A stretch of 64,000 nucleotides of DNA from Eubacteriales bacterium (GTDB taxonomy: Bacteria; Bacillota; Clostridia; Oscillospirales; Acutalibacteraceae): assembly GCA_029225565.1 (NCBI GenBank), contig JAQXWS010000080.1, positions 1 to 64,000 of the forward strand. Direction: 5' to 3'. The position numbers were made by a program, and so were the translations under genes. Positions 8,469 to 16,435 of this stretch are shown here, piece by piece. Each line of letters opens with the position of its first letter. Position 1 is the first letter of the stretch. The notes below the pieces were generated by a model. It did no database searches, was not told where the DNA came from, and was given only the letters and a program-made list of their open reading frames with translations.

Positions 8469-9161
8469 ATGTTTACAAACGATATAGTAGTAAAAATTCT
8501 GGTTGGTATAGTATTTGGACTTTTCCTGGGTCTTGTGACAATCTTCTTGTCAAAGAAGCTGACACTCAACAGAACAGAGGATCCCGTCAAGGCGGCCCCC
8601 ATTGACACACCGCTATTCAAGGTGATGTCGTTTGTGATTGGCGTTGGGGTGTCTGTGGCGGTTGTGTTTACAGCCGGCGACACCGCAATGATTATCAGGA
8701 ATCTGGCATTGCTGATTCCTATAGCCTCCATAGCAGTTGTTGATTCGTTGGTACGCAAGATACCCAATTCGCTGTTGTTATCCATGATAGTCATTCAGGC
8801 GATTTACTTGGCATATTATTCTGTAAGCAATCACACTACTCAGTTGCTTATTGCAGCAGGATTTGGCTTTTTTATCGGATTTGCGGCATGCACCCTACCC
8901 GGTGTACTCAAGATTCCGGTAGGTGCCGGAGACATAAAGTACAGCGGAGTAATCGGCCTTTGCATTTTCTTTGCAGGCTATCTTCAGGCGATGGTTCTTA
9001 TGGGACTTATCGCAGTTGGATGCCTTATTGTACTCAAGGCAACCAAAAAAGGCGGATTAAAGACCATGATTCCCATGGGCCCATTAATCAGCGCAGGCAC
9101 TGTAATTACAATGTGTTATCCTATCCTTGAATCTTTTATAGGAAAGAATTTCGCATTTTAA
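8469..9161 (+). CDS. Type IV prepilin peptidase, A24 family (TadV/CpaA)
   Basis: A 230-aa polytopic membrane protein with the two catalytic aspartate motifs of A24 peptidases: IAVVDSLVRKIPN (first Asp near residue 96) and the GxGD-type GAGDIKYSG (second near 157). The family cleaves the leader of Flp pilins at the inner face of the membrane. An N-terminal helix precedes the core. It is first in the operon, directly before its predicted substrate flp. Confidence 0.88.
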   Translation: MFTNDIVVKILVGIVFGLFLGLVTIFLSKKLTLNRTEDPVKAAPIDTPLFKVMSFVIGVGVSVAVVFTAGDTAMIIRNLALLIPIASIAVVDSLVRKIPNSLLLSMIVIQAIYLAYYSVSNHTTQLLIAAGFGFFIGFAACTLPGVLKIPVGAGDIKYSGVIGLCIFFAGYLQAMVLMGLIAVGCLIVLKATKKGGLKTMIPMGPLISAGTVITMCYPILESFIGKNFAF

Positions 9162-9203
9162 TTAAACGAACATAATAAAAATAATATATGGGAGGAAATT
9201 ATT

Positions 9204-9371
9204 ATGATGAGATTTATCAAAGACGAAAACGGCCAGGGCATGCTTGAGTATGTACTTATCATCGCTCTTGTAGCTATCGTACTTATCGCTGTTCTTATTC
9301 TTGTAAGAAGCAAGGTTAATAAGGACAAGATAAACAACGACTTCAATAGTGCTACATCAGAGGCTGCTTAA
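9204..9371 (+). CDS. flp: Flp-type major pilin
   Basis: A 55-aa protein starting at ATG 9204 after GGGAGG. A short basic leader ends MRFIKDENG; processing after Gly10 places Glu at +5 and Tyr at +6 of the mature protein (QGMLEY), the defining Flp motif. A continuous hydrophobic helix (VLIIALVAIVLIAVLILV) and a short charged tail follow. The mature pilin would be about 45 aa, normal for Flp. It lies between the prepilin peptidase and tadE. A hairpin follows at once, as expected for a gene needing more transcript than its neighbours. Confidence 0.93.
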   Translation: MMRFIKDENGQGMLEYVLIIALVAIVLIAVLILVRSKVNKDKINNDFNSATSEAA

Positions 9372-9398
9372 TTGTCGTATTAGTTTTCGAATTACATT

Positions 9399-9427
9399 TT
9401 GAGGGCAGGGGTTCCTGCCCTCAATTT
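9399..9427 (+). terminator. Hairpin after the pilin gene (partial terminator or mRNA-stabilising)
   Basis: TTGAGGGCAGG (9399-9409) pairs perfectly with CCTGCCCTCAA (9414-9424); only TTTG follows, so termination should be incomplete. It would raise flp mRNA over the downstream assembly genes. Confidence 0.65.
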
Positions 9428-9482
9428 GTAGTGATTTTGCAGAATCAGTCGTATTTTGGTATGTAAGAGGTGAAAACCCTTT

Positions 9483-10079
9483 ATGTTAAAAAAGTTAAAA
9501 ACAAACAGAAAAAGCAACAAAAAAGAAGAAGGACAGTCAATGATTGAGTTTGCATTTGTCCTTCCTGTCTTTATGTTGCTTATTGTTATTATACTGGACT
9601 ATGGCTGGTTGTTTTATAACCAGATTCAGCTGGAGAATTGCGCCCGCAACGCAGCCAGAGTTGCCTGTGTCGAATACAAGGAAACCTGCCTTGACCCGTT
9701 GACCGGCGAGGCTTATGCTTCAGGCGCAAAGCAAAAATTTGATCTTTCCCGATTGGACGCATCCGAATCACAGTCGACCGACCCTCTTACCGACCAGGAA
9801 AAGGATATCCTCAAGGAAGTAAAGAGGACCCTGCCCACCAGTGTATCCGATGTTGAGGTATATATTGAGTACACCTACGACGGTGATTATCTTGACGGTA
9901 CATATTCTGCCTTTGATGTACGCAACAGAGCCAAGGGGGACGTATGCGTGCAGGTAAAAGGGATTCATACTGCCATTTCGCCTTTGGTTGGATGGGGCTC
10001 CGACGGCGGCGACTATATGCACAGATCTGTTTCCTGCAAATCCGTCTATAAGGTGGAGAAGATGGAAAAAAATAATTGA
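9483..10079 (+). CDS. TadE-like pseudopilin
   Basis: A 198-aa protein. After a basic start, EEGQSMIEFAFVLPVFMLLIVIILDYGWLFYNQIQLENCARNAAR is the TadE/TadG signature: Glu in the +5 region, a hydrophobic helix, then a Q-x-x-x-x-A-R-x-A-A segment. The rest is extracytoplasmic with two or three cysteines (CVEYKETC, CVQV, SCKS). Known TadE proteins are minor pilins processed by the same prepilin peptidase and needed for pilus assembly. Confidence 0.85.
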   Translation: MLKKLKTNRKSNKKEEGQSMIEFAFVLPVFMLLIVIILDYGWLFYNQIQLENCARNAARVACVEYKETCLDPLTGEAYASGAKQKFDLSRLDASESQSTDPLTDQEKDILKEVKRTLPTSVSDVEVYIEYTYDGDYLDGTYSAFDVRNRAKGDVCVQVKGIHTAISPLVGWGSDGGDYMHRSVSCKSVYKVEKMEKNN

Positions 10080-10089
10080 CGGCTATAAC

Positions 10090-10110
10090 TGGGAGCTTAC
10101 ACTCCCATTT
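10090..10110 (+). terminator. Small intercistronic hairpin
   Basis: TGGGAG (10090-10095) pairs with CTCCCA (10102-10107), followed by TTTATATATA. It is a weak stem, perhaps a processing or stability element within the operon. Confidence 0.35.
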
Positions 10111-10151
10111 ATATATATTTAAAAATTTTAAGGCTTGAGAGGTTTTAAGTT

Positions 10152-10844
10152 ATGAAAAAAGTTTATTTGATAGCAGTAGTAATCGCATTGATCGCAGGCT
10201 TCGCAACATTCTTTTTTGCCAGCGAGATTAATAAAAAGACAACCATCAAAGACGCAGACATGATAGAGATAGTTGTTCCTGTTGCCGACATAGAAAAGAA
10301 TGTCAGCATTACGGAGGAAATGTTTGCCGAGGACGCAAATCAGTTTGTAACCAAATCGGTGCTGGCAGACAGCGTATCCGCAGATGTGGCAACATCCAGC
10401 GAGCAGCTGATAGGTATGGTAACCGTTGACCCGCTTTACGCAAACGAGGCAATCAACACAAAGCGCTTGCAGAGCATTGACGGTGCCGATGTAGCCCTTT
10501 CGCTAAAGCTCCCAAAGGGCAAGGTTGCTTACTCTTTCTCAGCCGGCAGCGTTACCAGTGTTGACGGTTATATCTGCGAGGGCGACACAGTTGATGTTAT
10601 TGTGTACGAGTCCGGACCAAATGATGCCAACGGCAAGCCCACAGGAACCTCCTCCGTAAAATACAAGGGCTTGAAGATTCTCAGAGTTTCCACAGCAAAG
10701 GCTGCCCAGTCCGCAAGCGAGACCGGCGCACAAATCAACGAGTACAGCACCCTGACCGTTGAGGTTACTGAGGAGCAGGCGCTTCAGCTTTACAAGATTG
10801 AGAACGAAAATACATACAAGCTGGTTCTCAACCACAGAAACTAA
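10152..10844 (+). CDS. cpaB: Flp pilus assembly protein CpaB
   Basis: A 230-aa protein with an N-terminal membrane anchor (residues 4-25) followed by a SAF-type domain (IVVPVADIEKNVSITEEMF ... DPLYANEAINTKRLQ) and the RcpC/CpaB beta-rich region (VDVIVYES ... LKILRVSTAKA ... LTVEVTEEQALQLY). In Gram-negatives CpaB works with the secretin. Monoderm Tad loci keep CpaB without a secretin, as here, where it may contact peptidoglycan (inference). Confidence 0.88.
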   Translation: MKKVYLIAVVIALIAGFATFFFASEINKKTTIKDADMIEIVVPVADIEKNVSITEEMFAEDANQFVTKSVLADSVSADVATSSEQLIGMVTVDPLYANEAINTKRLQSIDGADVALSLKLPKGKVAYSFSAGSVTSVDGYICEGDTVDVIVYESGPNDANGKPTGTSSVKYKGLKILRVSTAKAAQSASETGAQINEYSTLTVEVTEEQALQLYKIENENTYKLVLNHRN

Positions 10845-10866
10845 AATGAATTTTGGAGAATAGATT

Positions 10867-12066
10867 ATGAGCGATATTAACATTGTTGTATGTTCGGAAG
10901 AAACCGAATACAAGGTAGTCACAAAAAACAAGCTGGTTTCCGACGAGTTTGACATTATCGGCTACTGCGGATTTGACAAGGACGCAAAGGTTAGAATTCA
11001 AGGTTTTGTACCCGATGTTGTAGTTTTTGCTCTTGACAGTGCAGATATTGACGAAGAATTTTTGTCTTTTATCGAAAATTTGGATTTGAGTTCCTCCGGT
11101 TGTTCAGCCGTTATCCTTACGGATTCGGTGTCTGTTGATTTGGTTAACAGCGCTGCACAGTACGGCATCAGGAGAGTTGTGGATGTTGAGGTTGCTGCAC
11201 AGGATTTTTGCAACAGCCTAAAGAAGATTGTAACCAGCGAGCGTAAGTTCAGCCAAAAGATTAATGTGGAGCGCAAGCTTAGGTCGTATATCTACGCATT
11301 CTTTAGCGGTAAGGGCGGCGTTGGCAAAACCACAATTTCTACCAACCTGGCAATCAGCCTTGCCAGCAGAGGAAAGAAAACCTTGCTTATCGACCTGGAC
11401 CTTCAGTTCGGCGATGCGGATATGGCCCTTGACCTTAATCCTACAGAGACAATCGTTGACATTGCCAGGGACAGCAGCGGCATTTCCATCGACAACCTGA
11501 CCACCTGCTGCGTTACTCATTCGTCCGGTTTGTCCGTGTTATCGTCCCCGTCATCACCGGAGATGGCCGAGTATGTTCAGTCCTCCCATGTAAAGGCGAT
11601 TTTGGATACCGCGCGTAACTATTTTGAGTACATAATTGTTGACTGCGGTTGTAACTTGACCGACCCGGTTATCACAGCGCTGGAGTCCAGCGACACAATC
11701 TTTATGGTCAACGATGTTAATATCCTTTCCCTCAAGAGAGCGAAGCTGTGCCAGAATGTTCTGACACAAATCAACCAAGAGGATAAGCTAAAAATCATTA
11801 TCAACAAGAAGGTCAAGAAAAATAATGTAAAGCTGACTGACTACGAGAATGTATTGGGACAGGATATTTATGCCACATTCTCCAGCGATCTCAAGACAAT
11901 CAACGATTCTCTCAACAGCGGTCAGCCGACTATACTGTACAAGCCCAGGTCGGTATTCTCAAAGGAGATGGAAGCCTTTACCGACAAAATTATTCTTGAG
12001 CGTGAGGGCAAGGAAGCGCTGAAGGCATCCAACACCAAAAAGAAAAAAGGCTTTATGAAGAAATAA
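10867..12066 (+). CDS. CpaE/TadZ pilus localisation ATPase
   Basis: A 399-aa protein. Residues 1-~120 form a receiver-like domain with no obvious phospho-acceptor cluster. Residues ~135-370 are a MinD/ParA-type ATPase with deviant Walker A FSGKGGVGKTTISTNLA, a switch LLIDLDLQFGDADMAL, and IIVDCGCNLTD. TadZ/CpaE proteins position the Tad machine at the pole or membrane. The C-terminus is Lys-rich (NTKKKKGFMKK). It is 17 nt from cpaF. Confidence 0.88.
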   Translation: MSDINIVVCSEETEYKVVTKNKLVSDEFDIIGYCGFDKDAKVRIQGFVPDVVVFALDSADIDEEFLSFIENLDLSSSGCSAVILTDSVSVDLVNSAAQYGIRRVVDVEVAAQDFCNSLKKIVTSERKFSQKINVERKLRSYIYAFFSGKGGVGKTTISTNLAISLASRGKKTLLIDLDLQFGDADMALDLNPTETIVDIARDSSGISIDNLTTCCVTHSSGLSVLSSPSSPEMAEYVQSSHVKAILDTARNYFEYIIVDCGCNLTDPVITALESSDTIFMVNDVNILSLKRAKLCQNVLTQINQEDKLKIIINKKVKKNNVKLTDYENVLGQDIYATFSSDLKTINDSLNSGQPTILYKPRSVFSKEMEAFTDKIILEREGKEALKASNTKKKKGFMKK

Positions 12067-12083
12067 AAGAGGATTGATAACCA

Positions 12084-13427
12084 ATGGGATTGTTAGATAG
12101 ATACGGTACTTCAGAAGGTATCGAGAATGTTGTTAAGTCTGATTTAGAAAAGACAGAAAAGCTGAGGCCTGCCATCGAGGACAGATATGCCGAAGTTAAG
12201 GCCAGAATACATAACACAATCATTGAGCAGCAGCTGGGCAGCGAAAATGCCGATGTCAGCGACGAGGGAATGCGCAAGCTCATTGACGAATTTGTTGAGC
12301 GCAACGAGTACGGTATTCCCAGAGTTGACAGAGCCACTGTTAAGGAAGAGCTCTTTGATGATATTATGGGTTACGGCCCTATCCAAGTGCTTATTGACAG
12401 CGACGCCTATTCTGAGGTTATGGTCAACGGATATGACCATGTGTATGTGGAAAGCAAGGGTAAGCTGACTCTGACCGATATTCAGTTTAGGGACAACGCA
12501 CACTTGATGCAGATTATCGACAGAATCGTATCCAAGGTAGGTCGTCATGTGGATGAATCCAGCCCCATGTGTGACGCCCGTTTGCTGGACGGCTCCCGTG
12601 TAAATGTTATTATTCCGCCATTGTCCTTGGTAGGTCCCATACTCACTATCCGTAAGTTCGGCAAGACCCCCATCACTGCAGAAAATCTTGTTGCTTGGAA
12701 TTCGGTTTCGCCCAGAATGCTGATGTTCCTTGAGGCTGCCGTAAAGGGCAAGCTCAATATCATCGTATCCGGTGGTACCGGCTCAGGTAAGACAACCTTG
12801 CTTAATGTACTGTCATCATATATTCCGGCAGACGAGCGTATTATCACCATCGAGGACTCCGCCGAGGTTCAGCTTCATCAGGAGCATGTAATTACTCTGG
12901 AGAGCCGACCTGCCAATATGGAGGGCAAGGGTAGAATCAGTATCCGTGACCTGGTAGTTAACGCACTTCGTATGAGACCCGACCGTATTATCGTAGGTGA
13001 GGTTCGTAGTGAGGAGACATTGGATATGCTTCAGGCTATGAACACCGGTCATGACGGCTCACTTACCACAATCCACGCCAATTCACCCAGGGACTCTGTA
13101 TCCCGTATCGAGACCATGGTTATGATGTCCGGCTCCGAGCTGCCGTCAAAGGCTATTCGCGACCAGGTTGCATCGGCTATCAACCTTATTGTTCAGCAAT
13201 CCCGTCTTAGGGACGGTAGCAGAAAGGTAACATCCATTTCCGAAATAGTAGGTATGGAGGGCGATGTTATCCGTATGCAGGAGATATTTACATACGAGAC
13301 CGAGGGCGAGCTGGACGCTAACGGAAAGTTCAAGGGCCAATTCAAGGCCACCGGCATTATCCCCAAATGTGTAGAAAAAATTCGTGAGAACGGAGTGACA
13401 GTAAGTAATGAGTGGTTCAACAATTAG
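12084..13427 (+). CDS. cpaF: CpaF/TadA secretion-type ATPase
   Basis: A 447-aa protein. The helical N-terminal domain is followed by the T2SSE-family core: Walker A IIVSGGTGSGKTTLLNVLS (around 230-248), the Asp box ITIEDSAEVQLHQEHV, Walker B RMRPDRIIVGEVR, and the His box GHDGSLTTIHAN. It is the hexameric motor that drives Flp extension and retraction. Its last 20 nt overlap the start of tadB, indicating translational coupling. Confidence 0.93.
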   Translation: MGLLDRYGTSEGIENVVKSDLEKTEKLRPAIEDRYAEVKARIHNTIIEQQLGSENADVSDEGMRKLIDEFVERNEYGIPRVDRATVKEELFDDIMGYGPIQVLIDSDAYSEVMVNGYDHVYVESKGKLTLTDIQFRDNAHLMQIIDRIVSKVGRHVDESSPMCDARLLDGSRVNVIIPPLSLVGPILTIRKFGKTPITAENLVAWNSVSPRMLMFLEAAVKGKLNIIVSGGTGSGKTTLLNVLSSYIPADERIITIEDSAEVQLHQEHVITLESRPANMEGKGRISIRDLVVNALRMRPDRIIVGEVRSEETLDMLQAMNTGHDGSLTTIHANSPRDSVSRIETMVMMSGSELPSKAIRDQVASAINLIVQQSRLRDGSRKVTSISEIVGMEGDVIRMQEIFTYETEGELDANGKFKGQFKATGIIPKCVEKIRENGVTVSNEWFNN

Positions 13428-14382
13428 TATCATAGCCATCACCGCAGCCTTTACGGCTCTGGCATTCATCGTGGCCTTAATTGTAATTGCTACTGCCGGT
13501 GCCAGCAAGATAGCTGCCGAGCAGCGTATGGAAGACCTCAAAAAGCGCGAGGGCGAAGCCGATGTTGTTCTTGTAAAAAGCGAAAAGAAAAAGAATAAAA
13601 AAAGACGCGAGTCCCAAAACAGCTTTTTCATAAAGTTTGCATCCAATCTTTACAGACAGCTTCAATCCGCCGACATAAAGATGCGACCGGAAGAGTTTTT
13701 GCTAATCTGGATATTGGTTGCTGCGATTCCCGGCTTTATTGTCATTTTGATTGTGCCTAATATGACGGCATTGGCAATAGGCCTGGTTGTAGTGGGCGCC
13801 GCAGCTCCGTTTGTTTTGCTAAAGATGAAGCAGAAAAAAAGAGTAAAGGAATTTGATGTTCAGCTTAGTGACGCACTTATGATTGCCTGCAGCTCACTGC
13901 GTTCCGGACTTAGCTTTACACAGGCTATGGAGGCTATCGCTAAGGATATGGCGGACCCCATCGCCTCCGAGTTTAGGACAGTACTCAGCGAGATGAGTAT
14001 GGGTACACCTATGGACGAGGCTCTTGAGCGCCTTAACAGAAGAATTGACAGCCAGTATTTGCCGCTGATGGTATCCGCCGTGCTTATCCAAAGGGAGACA
14101 GGCGGTAACTTGTCCTCAATCCTGGAGAGCATCGCCAACGCCATAAAGGAAAAGATGAAGCTAAAGCAGGAGCTCAAGGCATCAACCGCATCGGGCAGGT
14201 CAACCGGACTTTTGGTAGGCTCCATGCCGTTTATACTGTGCGGATTGTTTTTCCTGGTTAACAGACCGTTTATTATGCCGCTGTTCACAACCTCAACGGG
14301 ACATAAGTTCCTTATTGTTGCTTGTGTGCTGGAGGGTCTGTGTGCCATTGCAGTAAAGAAAATTACCAATGTTAAGATGTAG
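13408..14382 (+). CDS. tadB: TadB, T2SS F-like inner membrane platform protein
   Basis: A 324-aa protein starting inside the end of cpaF, with GGAGTG upstream. It has an N-terminal helix, a basic cytoplasmic region (EKKKNKKRRE), two helices near 100-145, a T2SSF cytoplasmic bundle (SDALMIACSSLRSGLSFTQAME ... GGNLSSILESIANAI), and C-terminal helices. TadB and TadC together form the membrane platform for pilin polymerisation. Confidence 0.9.
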   Translation: MSGSTISIIAITAAFTALAFIVALIVIATAGASKIAAEQRMEDLKKREGEADVVLVKSEKKKNKKRRESQNSFFIKFASNLYRQLQSADIKMRPEEFLLIWILVAAIPGFIVILIVPNMTALAIGLVVVGAAAPFVLLKMKQKKRVKEFDVQLSDALMIACSSLRSGLSFTQAMEAIAKDMADPIASEFRTVLSEMSMGTPMDEALERLNRRIDSQYLPLMVSAVLIQRETGGNLSSILESIANAIKEKMKLKQELKASTASGRSTGLLVGSMPFILCGLFFLVNRPFIMPLFTTSTGHKFLIVACVLEGLCAIAVKKITNVKM

Positions 14383-14393
14383 GAGGATATGAT

Positions 14394-15335
14394 ATGATAC
14401 CGTTTTTAGTTATTTCTTATTCCCTGCTGGTACTTGTTTTGGTTATTGTTATTTTTGGCAAAAAGGGTCAGGAGAGCGACAATAACCTCAAGAGAATGAA
14501 ATCTATCGAAAAGGATGCCGTCACCGTAGAATACGAGAATATTGAGACAACCTTTTACGAGCGTAATATTAAGCCTATAGTTAAAAAAATATCCAACCTG
14601 GACAGTAACGGTAACAAGCAAAGCAAGAGCGCCCGCAAGAGACAGGAGGACGAAAAGCTGGCACTCCAGCTGCGCAAGGCAGGTCTTCATATTTCTGTCG
14701 GTACCTTCAACTTTATAAAGACCGCTGTTATGATAGTGGGCGTTATCATTTCCGTCGGTCTTGGCGTTTTGATGATGGATGTTACCAATTACTTTTGGCT
14801 GATTATGATAGTGGGCAGTATGGTATTTGCCCTTGGCCCCACATTGTTCCTTAATTCCAGAGTTAAGTCCCACCAGGCTGCAATTCGCTCCCAGATGGCA
14901 GACACTCTGGACCTGCTCAGCGTATGTATGGAGGCAGGACTCAGCTTTGATGCAGCGTTGCTAAAGGTCAGTGAGCGTATGGAGGGTCCCCTGATTGACG
15001 AGCTTGTTACCGTATTCAAGCAAATTCAGCTGGGCAAAAACCGTAACGAAGCACTGAAGAACCTGTCGGACGCAACCGATGTTAACGAGCTTAAGACATT
15101 TGTGTCGGCTGTTATTCAGGCTAACACCCTGGGTATTCCCATCACCAATGTACTTGCCGCACAGTCGGAGCAGCTGCGTGTAACCAAGAGGGAGGAAATC
15201 AGAGAGGTTGCCGCCAAGGTACCTACAAAGATGACTATTCCCACCGTTCTTTTGATTCTTCCTGCCATTATTTGTATCATTATGGGTCCTGTTGTAATTC
15301 AGGTTAAGGAAGAGCTTAGTGGAGGATTGTTTTAA
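14394..15335 (+). CDS. tadC: TadC, T2SS F-like inner membrane platform protein
   Basis: A 313-aa protein; ATG 14394 follows AGGAGG. It has the same architecture as TadB, including ADTLDLLSVCMEAGLSFDAALLKVSERMEGP and the final IPTVLLILPAIICIIMGPVVIQ helix. It pairs with TadB in the platform. Confidence 0.9.
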   Translation: MIPFLVISYSLLVLVLVIVIFGKKGQESDNNLKRMKSIEKDAVTVEYENIETTFYERNIKPIVKKISNLDSNGNKQSKSARKRQEDEKLALQLRKAGLHISVGTFNFIKTAVMIVGVIISVGLGVLMMDVTNYFWLIMIVGSMVFALGPTLFLNSRVKSHQAAIRSQMADTLDLLSVCMEAGLSFDAALLKVSERMEGPLIDELVTVFKQIQLGKNRNEALKNLSDATDVNELKTFVSAVIQANTLGIPITNVLAAQSEQLRVTKREEIREVAAKVPTKMTIPTVLLILPAIICIIMGPVVIQVKEELSGGLF

Positions 15336-15340
15336 CCATT

Positions 15341-15682
15341 ATGATGCTAAAAGCGTACAAGGATAACCGGCTGATACTGGAAGAGGTTGAAAATGCCAAT
15401 AACTTCTTCCGCCGATTTATGGGTCTGATGTACCGAAAGTCCATGGCACGCAACCACGGCCTTTTGCTGACCCCATGCAACGAGATTCACACCTTTGGTA
15501 TGAAGTTCGATATTGACACTGTCACTATGGACAAAGGCAATGTTATATTGCTGATTGACGAAGCCGTTCCTCCCAATAAGGTACGAAAAAAGGTGAAGAA
15601 CGGCTACAAAGTTTTGGAATTGAATTCAGGCGTTGCTGCCGAGCTTGGTCTGGAGATTGGCGACACTATTGAGTTTAAATAA
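15341..15682 (+). CDS. DUF192 family protein
   Basis: A 113-aa protein only 5 nt after tadC. It shows the DUF192 pattern: RFMGLMYRKSMARNHGLLL, the C-x5-HTFGM motif (PCNEIHTFGMKFDID), and a C-terminal VLELNSGVAAELGLEIGDTIEF. The family is small, beta-rich and of unknown biochemical function. No signal peptide is seen, so it is probably cytoplasmic. Its place inside the pilus operon suggests an accessory role there (inference). The start could also be the second Met, 3 nt on. Confidence 0.85.
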   Translation: MMLKAYKDNRLILEEVENANNFFRRFMGLMYRKSMARNHGLLLTPCNEIHTFGMKFDIDTVTMDKGNVILLIDEAVPPNKVRKKVKNGYKVLELNSGVAAELGLEIGDTIEFK

Positions 15683-15703
15683 ATAGTATTGGAGATATAC
15701 ACA

Positions 15704-16366
15704 ATGAGTAATACAGTAAACAAGGATATCGTAGATAGAAGCAAGATTTTAGGCCGCGAAAATGTGGAATTTGACAAGGTGCTCAGAGGATACGACCCAA
15801 AGCAGGTTGACGAATACATAGAGAATCTTATCAGAATCCAAAAGAATGCCAGCGCCGTCTTTGACCAGAGATTTGACGAGCTTAAGAACGCCAATTCCAT
15901 GCTTCGCTATGAGTTAGACAAGGCTACGGAAAAGCTGGACAATGCAGATGTCAAGTACAATCACCTGGAGGAGGAGCGCCAAAAGCTGTTAAAAAAGCTG
16001 CAGGAGCCGGTAAAGCAGGTAAAAGTAGTTGATAATACTGCCCTGGAGGAGCTTCAGGCAAAGTACGATAGCTTGTTTGCTAAGAATCGTCTTTTGGCCG
16101 ACGAAAACCGAAAGCTTGCCAAGGAAAATGACGAACTCAAGCGGGACGTTGCCCACCTTACAAAAAAGGTTGACAAAAACAGAAACGAAATTAAGGTACT
16201 GCGCACCGATGTTGAGTCGGGTATTTCTCCCGAGGTTGACAAGAGATACCTGGAGATTTCGCAGATTTATGAAAATGCTATTGACAAGTGCGAGGACCTT
16301 ATCTTCAGGTTGCAGACAGAGCTTTCTCTGGCACACTCAAAGGCGGAGGACATCAGCGCTCGCTAA
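15704..16366 (+). CDS. DivIVA-domain coiled-coil protein
   Basis: A 220-aa protein; start 15704 chosen for TTGGAG upstream. A DivIVA N-terminal domain (ENVEFDKVLRGYDPKQVDEYIENL, about 16-40) is followed by a long coiled coil (45-165) rich in Leu, Glu and Lys heptads and a short helical end. DivIVA proteins bind curved membrane and recruit partners to poles and septa. In this operon it may recruit the pilus machine, alongside TadZ, to a specific membrane site (inference). Confidence 0.82.
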   Translation: MSNTVNKDIVDRSKILGRENVEFDKVLRGYDPKQVDEYIENLIRIQKNASAVFDQRFDELKNANSMLRYELDKATEKLDNADVKYNHLEEERQKLLKKLQEPVKQVKVVDNTALEELQAKYDSLFAKNRLLADENRKLAKENDELKRDVAHLTKKVDKNRNEIKVLRTDVESGISPEVDKRYLEISQIYENAIDKCEDLIFRLQTELSLAHSKAEDISAR

Positions 16367-16435
16367 CAGCATATCGGCATATGTATAGTAATAGATTACT
16401 GTTATATATTTTTAAGGTTTTGGGGAGTGATTACC

